This document shows positions 1 through 8,162 of a stretch of 52,384 bases of DNA, piece by piece. Numbering within the stretch: position 1 is the stretch's first letter; every line of letters begins with the position of its first letter. Source of the stretch: Ignavibacteriae bacterium HGW-Ignavibacteriae-4. Lineage in GTDB: Bacteria > Bacteroidota > Ignavibacteria > Kapaibacteriales > UBA2268. The notes beneath the pieces are model-generated. The model searched no databases and was not told the origin of the DNA. It was given only the letters and a program-made list of their open reading frames with translations. The stretch covers positions 1 to 52,384 of the forward strand of contig PGYR01000023.1 of NCBI GenBank assembly GCA_002839765.1, read 5' to 3'. The translations under genes were made by a program, and so were the position numbers.

Positions 1-232
1 TAAATATTTACATCCGCATAGAAACGTTACATTGACTGCAAGTCAATTTATAGAGCTAGTGGGATTATTGTGAATCGGTAAAGAATGTGAGCATAAATTC
101 TAATAAAAACGTGTGAAGTAATAATCCAAGCAGACTCAGACCTGAAGTTCAAGCTAAGTTTTTACAAAATGGTTTTAACAAAACAAAATAGGTGTAAATA
201 TTTCTTTAAAAATTAGGGAATTCCCTAGTTGA
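1..232. repeat. Long direct repeat, left copy (cut by window edge)
   Basis: This stretch is almost the same as 10942-11184, in the same orientation. Both copies share the start TAAATATTTACATCCGCAT, an ATTATTGTGAATCGGTAAAG block, an AATAATCCAAGCAGACTCAG block and the final AAAATTAGGGAAWTCCCTA palindrome. The right copy differs by point changes and by a small tandem duplication of GCGTTACATT. The left copy begins at the window edge, so the repeat may extend further left. An open frame at the start reads KYLHPHRNVTLTASQFIELVG and then stops, so the repeat may contain the wreck of a coding region. No gene is supported in it. Confidence 0.85.
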
Positions 233-256
233 TTTTTTTAAAATGTCCCTTATATT
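214..256 (+). promoter_or_regulatory. Promoter with palindromic activator site, copy 1
   Basis: A perfect 14-bp palindrome, TAGGGAATTCCCTA (214-227), is followed by a TATATT box at 251-256. The distance from palindrome centre to box is 30.5 nt, the same as at 8818-8861 and 11164-11207. If the box is a -10 element, the palindrome sits near -42, the usual place for a class II activator dimer that replaces a -35 element. The transcript would start near 263, just before the MauE-fusion gene. The activator is not identified; a LuxR/NarL-type response regulator is one possibility. Confidence 0.6.
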
Positions 257-345
257 CCAACTGAAAGGTATTTCAATCCAACACGCCGAACGGGGGAAAA
301 ATAAAAAAAATATTTTACATAACCGGCTATTATTTTATAGCGGGG

Positions 346-2229
346 ATGCTGTTATTTTCAGGTTTAACTAAAATAATAGATCCTATCCCATTGATAAATG
401 TATTAAACACTGTACAATTTTTTAATGATCAGGTGAATTTAATAATTGTATCATTGCTTCCGCTATTAGAAATAATGCTCGGTATATTATTACTTTCAAG
501 GCAATATCTTAAAATTACGGCTGCAACTATTTGTGTTTTGTTCGGGAATTTCCTAGTGTTTTCAATATATGGGAATATAATAGGCTTGGAAAATAACTGT
601 GGGTGCTTTGGAAATTTAATAAGAAGTGATTTTAATATTATCATGATTCTAAGAAATACTTTATTTTTTTTAGTATCGATTTTTATTCTTACTCACAGGG
701 ATTTCTTCAATAACATAAGCCAAAATAAAAATTTACAACGAGTTTTATTAAACATTCCCAGAAGAAATAATAAGTTAACTTATTTTGTAATAATTTTAAT
801 ATTCATTACAAGCCTATATCAACTCCTATTTGATGATTTATTCAAATTGACGAATCTTTATAAAGATAATAACTTAAATGCCGACTACTTTTTTTTACTC
901 ACTGTTCCTTTAATTCAACTAATTATAATTGTTTTCATCTTTCTCAGAAAAAGAATTTTATTTTCTTTACTTGGGTTACTTTTTATTACCCCTTTTATAA
1001 TTAGTGAAAGTAAAGATTTTGTTATTTCCCTGCAATTACTCAACAAGTATGAAAAGTACTCAGAGGGTATAAATATTCCGAACAAAGCAGAACATTCCAC
1101 TTACAACAAAAAAATTGATAAAATAAACATTGAAAAATCGATTGATTTAGCAGCCAATTATATATTTACATCAATACTTGAAAGTGGGAAATTCTTGTAT
1201 AAACGAAATCTTAATCCTCAATATGATACTTATCAAGGAGAATACAACATACTTAGGCATGCTGCCGCACTCTATACACTTGCCCAATATTCTAAATATG
1301 AAATTGAGGATGAAAAAATTAGACAATTATTAAAAACAGGTTATTGGTTAAAAAGTACAATAATAAATATTAATCATAATGAAAATATTAGAGCTGTTTG
1401 GTCACCTAAAAAAAACGAGGAAACTAATTTTGATCAAGCCAAATTGGGGGGCAGCGCTTTAGCTTTGATTGCATTATTAGAATTAGAAAAAATACAAAAC
1501 GGATTTACTACATTGGCTTCACTTACATCCTTGGGTGAATTTTTGCTTTTTATGCAAAAAGAATCAGGTGATTTTTATTCTCGCTTTATTCCGCAGTATG
1601 GCGGCAGAACAGCTCGTGATAAATCACTTTTTTATCCTGGTCAAGCAATACTAGCATTAGTATCTCTTTACGAGCATACTGCTGATATAAAATGGATCGA
1701 TGCAGCTGTAAAAGGTTTGGATTACCTCATAAAAAGTAGAAAAGTATCTGGTGAATATCCTCTGGATCACTGGATATTAATTGCTACAAATAAATTAATG
1801 GTGTTTTGGGGAAAAAGTAAATTTGAAATTGCCGTTGATGAAGTGATTTTTCACACAAAACAAATTTGCAATAATTTTATAAATTTTTATGAAGAAAGAG
1901 ATGAAGATTCAAGTTTTTATGGCTGCTTTTCAAATGATGGCAAAACATGTTACACTGCATCAACAATAGAAGGTTTAATATCTGCTCTGCAAATGTTGCC
2001 AGAAAGTGAACTAAAGGATGAAGTAAATAAGATGATTTTTGAAGGTGTTTTGTTTTTAATTAATGCACAGGTACCTGAGGGTGTTTTCGTGGGCGCAATC
2101 CCAAATACTATTAAACCTTGGGAAATAGTTTATAAGAATGAAATGGAACTTGCTGGTGAAATCAGAATCGATTATACACAGCATTTTTTAAACGGATTAA
2201 TGAATTATAAAAATATGATGTATAATTGA
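346..2229 (+). CDS. MauE/DoxX-like redox membrane domain fused to an alpha/alpha-toroid domain
   Basis: Residues 1-115 form several membrane helices with the pattern typical of MauE-like proteins: an FSGLTKIIDP-type first helix, a PLLE helix, and an NNCGCFG motif (Cys85, Cys87). MauE proteins are membrane partners in periplasmic disulfide formation. More membrane helices follow to about residue 230. Residues ~255-627 are soluble and mostly helical, with repeated units such as NILRHAAALYTLAQY and FYPGQAILALVSLYEH. These look like an alpha/alpha toroid of the kind seen in LanC, terpene-cyclase-like and AGE-like proteins, but I cannot name the family. The reading frame stays open and plausible upstream of ATG346 (KKIFYITGYYFIAG), which completes the first helix, but no ATG, GTG or TTG lies there. 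The original start was probably at 301-303 (now ATA), or a non-standard start is used. The gene heads a locus with a six-cysteine peptide and a thioredoxin-like protein, so a role in oxidising or modifying that peptide is inferred. Confidence 0.75.
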   Translation: MLLFSGLTKIIDPIPLINVLNTVQFFNDQVNLIIVSLLPLLEIMLGILLLSRQYLKITAATICVLFGNFLVFSIYGNIIGLENNCGCFGNLIRSDFNIIMILRNTLFFLVSIFILTHRDFFNNISQNKNLQRVLLNIPRRNNKLTYFVIILIFITSLYQLLFDDLFKLTNLYKDNNLNADYFFLLTVPLIQLIIIVFIFLRKRILFSLLGLLFITPFIISESKDFVISLQLLNKYEKYSEGINIPNKAEHSTYNKKIDKINIEKSIDLAANYIFTSILESGKFLYKRNLNPQYDTYQGEYNILRHAAALYTLAQYSKYEIEDEKIRQLLKTGYWLKSTIININHNENIRAVWSPKKNEETNFDQAKLGGSALALIALLELEKIQNGFTTLASLTSLGEFLLFMQKESGDFYSRFIPQYGGRTARDKSLFYPGQAILALVSLYEHTADIKWIDAAVKGLDYLIKSRKVSGEYPLDHWILIATNKLMVFWGKSKFEIAVDEVIFHTKQICNNFINFYEERDEDSSFYGCFSNDGKTCYTASTIEGLISALQMLPESELKDEVNKMIFEGVLFLINAQVPEGVFVGAIPNTIKPWEIVYKNEMELAGEIRIDYTQHFLNGLMNYKNMMYN

Positions 2230-2235
2230 GTTTTG

Positions 2236-2255
2236 TTTATCGCCGGCCGGATAAA
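2236..2255 (+). other. Intergenic hairpin before the peptide gene
   Basis: TTTATC (2236-2241) pairs with GATAAA (2250-2255) around a GC-rich GCCGGCCG core. It lies between the stop of the MauE-fusion gene and the strong ribosome binding site of the peptide gene. There is no T-run after it, so it is not a classic terminator. It could stabilise or process the mRNA so that the peptide is made in larger amounts than the membrane protein. This is inferred from position only. Confidence 0.3.
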
Positions 2256-2282
2256 ATAATAACATATTAAAAGGGAGGGGTT

Positions 2283-2651
2283 ATGTCTGAAAAAATTAAA
2301 CAAGCTGGTAAATTTACCAGCAAAGCGTTCGGACTTTTAGTTTTCTCTATTTTATTCGCTTTTAATATTCAGGTAGCTTTTTCAGATGAAGCGGCCGGAG
2401 AAATCGAGTTCTTAGGTCTAAAGATTTCTTTGTTAAATGATGTTTTAGGTTTACCAGAACAAGCAGATAATGATGGCAGCCGTGGCGGTGGTGGTTCCGT
2501 TGATATGGGAACGGGTTATTATGCGCAAGTTGTTGGTCTAACCTATGATTGTGGAACATTTTATTGGCCAATGCGATGCAAATGCGCCAAAGTATTTTGC
2601 ATGTGGGACGCCCGCAGTTACTGTGTACCTTATGATGATTGTCGTAATTAA
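2283..2651 (+). CDS. Small secreted six-cysteine peptide precursor
   Basis: This 122-residue protein has a lysine-rich N-terminus, a hydrophobic segment (~16-33) and a likely signal-peptidase site after AFS (34). An acidic and hydrophobic leader-like part (35-63) follows, then a glycine-rich linker (GSRGGGGS), then a cysteine-rich C-terminus. The cysteines are at 90, 99, 101, 106, 114 and 120, enough for three disulfides, and the region is rich in Tyr and Trp. An unusually strong Shine-Dalgarno (AAAGGGAGGGG) precedes the ATG, suggesting high expression. The size and layout recall the NVEALA-type peptides of Bacteroidetes, which also sit beside 6-bladed propeller genes, but the NVEALA motif is not visible and homology is not claimed. 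The flanking MauE-like and thioredoxin-like genes fit an extracytoplasmic disulfide-rich product such as a toxin, signal or modified peptide. The function is unknown. Confidence 0.8.
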   Translation: MSEKIKQAGKFTSKAFGLLVFSILFAFNIQVAFSDEAAGEIEFLGLKISLLNDVLGLPEQADNDGSRGGGGSVDMGTGYYAQVVGLTYDCGTFYWPMRCKCAKVFCMWDARSYCVPYDDCRN

Positions 2652-2785
2652 TTATTTAACATTTTTAGACACTTTGAGAATAACATATTCGATATCGTGT
2701 TTGTTAATTTTTTACTAAACAAACAGAACAAATATTACAGAATGTTAAGAAGAATGATTTTATTAAACTAAGAGTGATTAATAAA

Positions 2786-3904
2786 ATGAAAGTAACTTCA
2801 ATAATTATTTTCATAATAATTGTGGGATGTAATAAATCGAATGAAAATGTAAGGGAAAACAATATAGTAAACGAGCTAAATTTTGCACAAGATTCTATGT
2901 TTTATGATGCAGTAAAAAATTCCAACTCTCTAAAAGAATTGTTTAAGCCTGTAAAAGTGATAAATCTTGAGACAACAGATGAATCCTTAATGGGAGAAAT
3001 TAATTCCATAATCTATTTGCCGGATAAACAAAAAATTATTGTATTGGATTCTTTTATTTCTCAAAGTGTTTTTGTTTTCAATTTAGAAGGGCAGTATTTA
3101 TTTAAATATGGAAATATTGGTGACGGACCTGATGAATATAGAAAGCCAAAATGTATTACATATGAAGATGATATTATAGTTATAAATGGGTGGGACTTAA
3201 AATTGTTGTTTTACAATCTTGATGGTGATTTAATTAAAGAATTATTATTAAATAGTAATGGTTTGCATTTTGCAATTGATAAAATGATTCTATTTAAAAA
3301 AGACCTTTATTGTTATACTAACCAACCACACAGGAATATTGGGATTTCCGGTCATCAAAATCGTGTATTTAAAATTTCCAATTATAAATTGACATCATCT
3401 TTTGGTGAACCTGAAGAAACATTTCATGTTTGGGGCGGTGATTTAATCAGGTATCAAAATAAAATTATTTTTTCAGGAGTATTTGACGGAAACATATATA
3501 AAATACCATCATTAGAAGTCAAACCCGAAATTTTTTATACATTTGGAAAAATGACTGATTTGAGCGGTTTAATGAACAAATCAGATTCGGACAAATTAAA
3601 TTTTGTTATAAAAAATATTAATAATTTTGATTATATCCGAAATTTAGGGGTTATTAAGAATTTATTATTTGTCCAGAAAAATAAATTTGTTTCAGTAATT
3701 GATACAGATGGAAAGATGGTCAATTATAACATTAAAGACGATCTATATCCCCCAAAAGGTTATCGGGATTTTGCAATGCCAACAAAGGTTTGGCAAACAT
3801 ATTCAGATGGTATTATTATGCCCAGTATAAACCAGGAGAAAGTAAAAAATGGTACGTCACCTAATCCATCTTTAATCTTTTATGAATTTAATCATACGGA
3901 TTAG
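2786..3904 (+). CDS. 6-bladed beta-propeller lipoprotein
   Basis: An N-terminal hydrophobic stretch ends in a lipobox (IIVGC, Cys15 from the ATG chosen here), so the mature protein is lipid-anchored. The ATG at 2786 gives a clean signal peptide; an in-frame GTG at 2774 would only add four residues. The body consists of repeated beta units of the kind VFVFNLEGQYLFKYG followed by GDGPDEY, the mark of the Bacteroidetes 6-bladed beta-propeller family (PF17170-like). Such proteins are common beside small secreted peptides and thioredoxin-like proteins, but their job is not established. It is one of three propellers in the first 11 kb, with 4587-5609 and 9651-10712, so the window holds a divergent paralogous set. 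Confidence 0.75.
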   Translation: MKVTSIIIFIIIVGCNKSNENVRENNIVNELNFAQDSMFYDAVKNSNSLKELFKPVKVINLETTDESLMGEINSIIYLPDKQKIIVLDSFISQSVFVFNLEGQYLFKYGNIGDGPDEYRKPKCITYEDDIIVINGWDLKLLFYNLDGDLIKELLLNSNGLHFAIDKMILFKKDLYCYTNQPHRNIGISGHQNRVFKISNYKLTSSFGEPEETFHVWGGDLIRYQNKIIFSGVFDGNIYKIPSLEVKPEIFYTFGKMTDLSGLMNKSDSDKLNFVIKNINNFDYIRNLGVIKNLLFVQKNKFVSVIDTDGKMVNYNIKDDLYPPKGYRDFAMPTKVWQTYSDGIIMPSINQEKVKNGTSPNPSLIFYEFNHTD

Positions 3905-3966
3905 GCACTAATTCAAAGTATCCGTTAATTCACAAACATTTAACTTTATTAAATTGGTTATATGTA

Positions 3967-4557
3967 TTGGTCTATAAAGGAAAAAATATTCTAACAATAA
4001 TACTTATTATTATAAACATCATTCTTCTTATTAAATTATTTCAAAAAAATAGTTATCATTTTCAAAATGAATTCAATCCTGATTTAATACCGATTAAAAT
4101 GAGTTTATTCGAGTCATATTTGCAAAATATGGAATCGATCCCAAATACAATATTACGAAATATTGATAATGAAATAATGCAATCTGAAACAATAATGCTG
4201 GGATATAAATCAATTTTATTGATTTATTCTGATGGATCATGCAACATATGTCTCGATAGTCTAATATTTGGTTGTAATAAATTATTCCAAGATTTATCAA
4301 GTAATTCAAAGGTAATCGGAATTGGGTACTCTCAAAGTATAGAGAGTATTAAAAAATTTAAAAATGTAAAGAATATTTCCTTCCCTGTATATTTTGATTA
4401 TCAAAATAATTTTATTCAAAAATGTAAGTTAAAAACATTACCTGTTGTTCTAATGGTTGACAAAAAAATGAGGATTATTAATTCATTTTTTATTAATCCC
4501 CAAAACAAAAAATATAATGATATTTTTTTTAAGGCAGCTACAAAATATTTACAATAA
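3967..4557 (+). CDS. Membrane-anchored thioredoxin-like protein
   Basis: The 196-residue protein has one N-terminal membrane helix (~8-24) and an extracytoplasmic domain. That domain has a beta strand (SILLIYS), a CxxC motif SCNIC (Cys92, Cys95), and later LPVVLMVD, matching the cis-proline strand of thioredoxin folds. This is the layout of TlpA/ResA/MauD-type thiol-disulfide proteins. In methylamine dehydrogenase maturation, MauD (CxxC thioredoxin-like) and MauE work together to form disulfides in a cysteine-rich subunit. Here a MauE-like gene, a six-cysteine peptide and this protein are neighbours, so a similar job is inferred. No ATG is available near the start; TTG at 3967 is used and makes the start uncertain. 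Confidence 0.7.
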   Translation: MVYKGKNILTIILIIINIILLIKLFQKNSYHFQNEFNPDLIPIKMSLFESYLQNMESIPNTILRNIDNEIMQSETIMLGYKSILLIYSDGSCNICLDSLIFGCNKLFQDLSSNSKVIGIGYSQSIESIKKFKNVKNISFPVYFDYQNNFIQKCKLKTLPVVLMVDKKMRIINSFFINPQNKKYNDIFFKAATKYLQ

Positions 4558-4586
4558 TTAGGAATAGTATGTTTTGGATTCTCACA

Positions 4587-5609
4587 ATGAATAAAAGATT
4601 ATTAATAATATTTTTCTTAAAATTTTTAATCATCAGCTGCGGTAAAGAACAAACACTACCATTAAAAGACTTGATAAATAATTATACCGGAAGCACTCCG
4701 ATTTTATCTTTGGATAATCTTAATTTGGAATCACAAAAATCTTTTTTCGCTAACAGCAGTGACACTATTACAATTAATGTAAATACTTATATTATTCCCT
4801 TATTTTCAAATCAATTGTTAGTACTTAAAAGAAATAAAATATTTCTTATTGATTCCACTCTAGGAATACAATCGTCTTTTATCCCAAAATACAGTAGTGG
4901 TGATTATTACAAAGGGGAATTTTTTGGCGGGCATATAGCTAAAGAAGATTTTTATCTTTTTGACTTAGAAAATAGTCTCAAAAAAATAAATACTGGCAAT
5001 AATGTTATATCAGATATTTATATCAGTAATAAAAAAACGCAAAGCGACAAATCTAATTTTTTTGATATTTCCATATGTGATTCTGGACAAATAATAGCAA
5101 CAAATCAAATAATGTCCTCTATTTACTCAGAACTATTAAAAACCGATATGGTTATAGGTAGGTTGATAGAGGGAAATGGTAAAATATTAAATCACTTTAT
5201 AATACCTCATAATGAAATAGATTCTCTAACTTGGGCACAATTTATAGATTACCCATTTTGTACAGCCTATAAAGACAATGTTTATATTTCTTTTGTTTTT
5301 TCAAAGAAAATATATCGCTTTAATATAGATGGAAATTTTGAAAGATCCTTTCATCCAAATGAACCTAGTCATCAAAATTATAGGGGGAAAAATCAGTTGA
5401 ATAGAATACAAATAAGAGATAGTTGTATTTATTCTATATTCAATGATGACTTAAATACCAAGCCTAAATTAATAAAGTATAACCTGAATTTTGAAAAAAA
5501 AGAGGAGAGGGAATTAGATATTTCGCCTAACAATAATTTGGGATACAAAATTTATGTTACAAAAGATAGAATATTGGTTCATGGTAAAGAGTTATATATA
5601 TGGAAATAA
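4587..5609 (+). CDS. 6-bladed beta-propeller-like lipoprotein
   Basis: ATG at 4587 begins a lipoprotein signal peptide ending in IISC (lipobox, Cys16). An in-frame ATG at 4569 would add six unneeded residues. The mature ~325 residues contain repeated beta-rich blocks such as IYRFNIDGNFERSF, which match propeller blades, but the family signature is weaker than in the two sister proteins. It follows the thioredoxin-like gene by 29 bp and probably belongs to the same transcript. The function is unknown; lipid anchoring places it in the periplasm or at the outer membrane. Confidence 0.6.
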   Translation: MNKRLLIIFFLKFLIISCGKEQTLPLKDLINNYTGSTPILSLDNLNLESQKSFFANSSDTITINVNTYIIPLFSNQLLVLKRNKIFLIDSTLGIQSSFIPKYSSGDYYKGEFFGGHIAKEDFYLFDLENSLKKINTGNNVISDIYISNKKTQSDKSNFFDISICDSGQIIATNQIMSSIYSELLKTDMVIGRLIEGNGKILNHFIIPHNEIDSLTWAQFIDYPFCTAYKDNVYISFVFSKKIYRFNIDGNFERSFHPNEPSHQNYRGKNQLNRIQIRDSCIYSIFNDDLNTKPKLIKYNLNFEKKEERELDISPNNNLGYKIYVTKDRILVHGKELYIWK

Positions 5610-5690
5610 AATGTAAAATGCTCCTCGTCAAGAGTTGGAAACATTAGGTAAAACAATAAATCTAAGCCTAATTATTCAATTAAATTAAAC

Positions 5691-5771
5691 GTGGAGAAAT
5701 TATCGCTCGGTGTTTATATTTATTCTTTCAGGGATAATAAATTCATCATGAATAGAAAGATGATATTGTAA
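5691..5771 (+). pseudogene. Orphan tail of a T9SS C-terminal sorting domain
   Basis: A 26-codon frame reads LGVYIYSFRDNKFIMNRKMIL and then stops. This matches the last strands of the type A T9SS sorting domain (SSGIYFYSL ... KKMIL), seen intact at the end of 19717-21837. No upstream coding part remains, so this is the stub of a lost secreted protein. A second short frame, 5774-5911 (45 codons), follows with no recognisable family. Confidence 0.6.
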
Positions 5772-5983
5772 AAATGATTAACCAATACTTTTACGAATAC
5801 ATTTACAACTATGGAAAAAATAGTAAGCATTTCATCCCTGAAGACGTTTTAATTACGGTAACCCTATCCCAAATTTGTAGACAATCAGATAAGCTGCCAT
5901 ATTTAAGTTAAAAAAAATACAAGAGCAGAAAATGTCATTATAAAGAAAGATATACCAAAAAAATTAAGACATCGGCAGTAAAA

Positions 5984-6144
5984 ATGGAGCAAGATATATT
6001 TAAAAAATCCATAGCCTTCTTTGCAAAAGATGCGAGATTAAATACTGATTTATCAGAGAAGAGAGAATGAATTATATAATCGGTCTGTTGTGTAGAAAGT
6101 TGATAGTAAGTCGTTCAGGCTATTACAAGTATCTAAGTAATTAG
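5984..6144 (+). pseudogene. Wrecked IS3-family transposase (OrfA end and OrfB start)
   Basis: The frame 5984-6070 contains DIFKKSIAFFAKDARL, the typical C-terminal end of IS3-family OrfA (ILKKA-AFFA-E pattern). In another frame, 6082-6144 contains LCRKLIVSRSGYYKYLS, the typical start of OrfB (C..L.VSRSGYY.W). Stops separate and follow both pieces, so the element is dead. The rest of 5772-6359 is non-coding as far as I can see, with a short frame (about 6247-6339, MEKSVLVKYNYGEIKNYY) of unknown origin. No terminal inverted repeats could be fixed by eye. Confidence 0.7.
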
Positions 6145-6359
6145 GAGACGCTAAAAGCATTTAAGGACGTAAAAGTACTGGGAATAATCAGATTTTATTA
6201 CAGGAAATGGAGTGAAATATACAGACTTTCGTGAATAACAGCAGCCATGGAAAAATCTGTATTAGTAAAATATAATTATGGAGAAATAAAGAATTATTAT
6301 TTATTACCATTCAATCCTAGGCAGGTATTACTTAATTAGTGGATAGGGCAACGAGTATA

Positions 6360-7280
6360 ATGGTAAAAAACAATTTTATTGTCAGCGTTGAGTCTGTTAA
6401 AAAAGTATACAAAAATAATAACAACTTGATTACTGCATTAGATGATATAAACTTAAGAATAAAAAAAGGTGAAGTTTTTGCATTGATTGGTCCAAATGGT
6501 TCAGGCAAGACTAGTTTAATTAAACTTTTATTGAATTTTATTTATCCGACAAGGGGAACTATCTTTATTGAGAACAATTCAGTGTACAATAGAGTATCGC
6601 GTAAAAATTTAGGATATGTTCCGGAAGAAACTAAATATCCATTTAATACTAATGTAATTTCCTTCCTAAAAAGAATGAGCAAAATAAATGGATTAGAATC
6701 AATATCTCAGAACAAATATATATTAGATCTTCTAAAAAAACTCAATTTGTATGAAAACCAAAATTCAATCTGCAATTTTTCCAAAGGTATGAAGAAAAGG
6801 CTTAGTATTGCTTATTCTTTACTAATTAACCCGAAAATACTACTTCTGGATGAACCGACGGATGGTCTTGATCCGGTTGAAAGGAAAGCAATAATTAGTA
6901 TAATCAAAGAGTTTAAGGAAAATAATGGAACAGTATTCTTATGTTCCCATATTCTCACAGAAGTTGAACAACTTTGCGATAGATTTGCAATTATTCAAAA
7001 AGGTAGAATTATTTATGAAGGGAGAAAGGAAGAATTTAATACTAAAGGATTTATCGTAACATTTATTAACTATAATTCTGAAACATTAATAAATAATTTT
7101 GATCCGAAATATCAAATTCAATATGATGGAATTGAGGGTAAAGCTGAAGTGACCGATGAAAATGAACTATCAACATTAATAGCATTATTGTCTCATTATA
7201 AACTTGTCGTTAAAGAAATTAAATCTAATAACGTTAGTTTGGAATCGATTTATGTGAAATATCTTAAGGAGAATAAATAG
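6360..7280 (+). CDS. ABC transporter ATP-binding protein
   Basis: The protein shows a complete nucleotide-binding domain: Walker A GPNGSGKT (about residues 44-51 from ATG6360), a signature-like FSKGMKKRLS, Walker B ILLLDEPTDGLD and H-loop CSHIL. This is the CcmA/YadG/NosF-type class that pairs with ABC-2 membrane proteins. The C-terminal ~90 residues are the usual accessory part. ATG6360 starts a natural N-terminus (MVKNNFIVSVESV); an in-frame GTG at 6339 gives only seven extra residues. It is directly followed by its permease. It could export or extrude the nearby cysteine-rich peptide or protect against it, but the substrate is not shown by sequence. Confidence 0.9.
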   Translation: MVKNNFIVSVESVKKVYKNNNNLITALDDINLRIKKGEVFALIGPNGSGKTSLIKLLLNFIYPTRGTIFIENNSVYNRVSRKNLGYVPEETKYPFNTNVISFLKRMSKINGLESISQNKYILDLLKKLNLYENQNSICNFSKGMKKRLSIAYSLLINPKILLLDEPTDGLDPVERKAIISIIKEFKENNGTVFLCSHILTEVEQLCDRFAIIQKGRIIYEGRKEEFNTKGFIVTFINYNSETLINNFDPKYQIQYDGIEGKAEVTDENELSTLIALLSHYKLVVKEIKSNNVSLESIYVKYLKENK

Positions 7281-8057
7281 TTGAAAGCTATTTATGGTAT
7301 AGCAGTAAATCAATTACATGTAATATTCAGTTCCAAATATTTACGATATTTTTTATTTGTTATCGCAGTTTTAGTGTTCATCTTTTTATCTGGAATAAGT
7401 AGTAAAAACCTTGAAAACGGATTTATAATATCTATTTGGGGAAATGAAATACATAACTTTGACAGTATTTTCTTAAAAATATATTTATCACTTATTTACC
7501 TCGTACTTTTTTTAATCATTTTCCCACTTGGATTTGCACATCATATTTATAATTTAATTACAACTGATTATGCTAATATTTATCTATCGCGATCAATTTC
7601 TAGATCCGATTTGCTAATAGGTACTTTATTTGCATTTTATAAGTTTTATTTAATTTTAACTTTCTCAATTGTTTTTATAACAACCATATATTTCTTTATA
7701 ATCACCGGAACTGTGATCATAAGTTTACTGACAACTTCGTTACAGTTTATATTATTATTTTTTTCATCGTTTACGCTAATGAGTTTATTTATTATAGGGA
7801 CTAATAGTATAGGTATTGCAACTTTATTATATGTAATCTATATATTTTTTATCAGCGGTCTATTTGTTATTAAAACATCAAATATATTTTTGCTGAATGT
7901 ATTAAATTTATTTTCATATTTACTACCTCCCATTTCTCAGACCTATGAGAATTTTGAAGCTGATAAAACCATTAATGTCATAAAGTCTTTAACATCATTA
8001 ATATTTTTATTTTGTATTACAGTTTTAATTTACCGAAGAAAAGAGTTTTATAAATAA
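7281..8057 (+). CDS. ABC-2 type transporter permease
   Basis: The 258-residue protein has about six hydrophobic helices, consistent with an ABC-2 membrane subunit. It begins with TTG at 7281, directly after the stop codon of the ATP-binding gene, so translation is probably coupled. The order and spacing make it the partner of 6360-7280. A conserved piece (TTDYANIYLSRSISRSDLL) resembles the cytoplasmic loop of NosY-like permeases. The pair lies between two dead IS3 elements, so it may have been inserted into, or separated from, the peptide locus by rearrangement. Confidence 0.75.
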   Translation: MKAIYGIAVNQLHVIFSSKYLRYFLFVIAVLVFIFLSGISSKNLENGFIISIWGNEIHNFDSIFLKIYLSLIYLVLFLIIFPLGFAHHIYNLITTDYANIYLSRSISRSDLLIGTLFAFYKFYLILTFSIVFITTIYFFIITGTVIISLLTTSLQFILLFFSSFTLMSLFIIGTNSIGIATLLYVIYIFFISGLFVIKTSNIFLLNVLNLFSYLLPPISQTYENFEADKTINVIKSLTSLIFLFCITVLIYRRKEFYK

Positions 8058-8162
8058 TTTAATTGAATACCTATTACACCGCTCCTAGTGAAACCGCTGA
8101 GTTGTAAAGAAATTAGTTGGCTCGAAAATGAGTAAGAAGTCAGCTACAATAATGACAAAAAA

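Noticed and set aside
2698-2725. TGTTTGTT ... AACAAACA hairpin after the peptide gene as a terminator
   Set aside because: The stem is AT-rich with a 12-nt loop and no T-run follows. It may be a weak structure but is not convincing.
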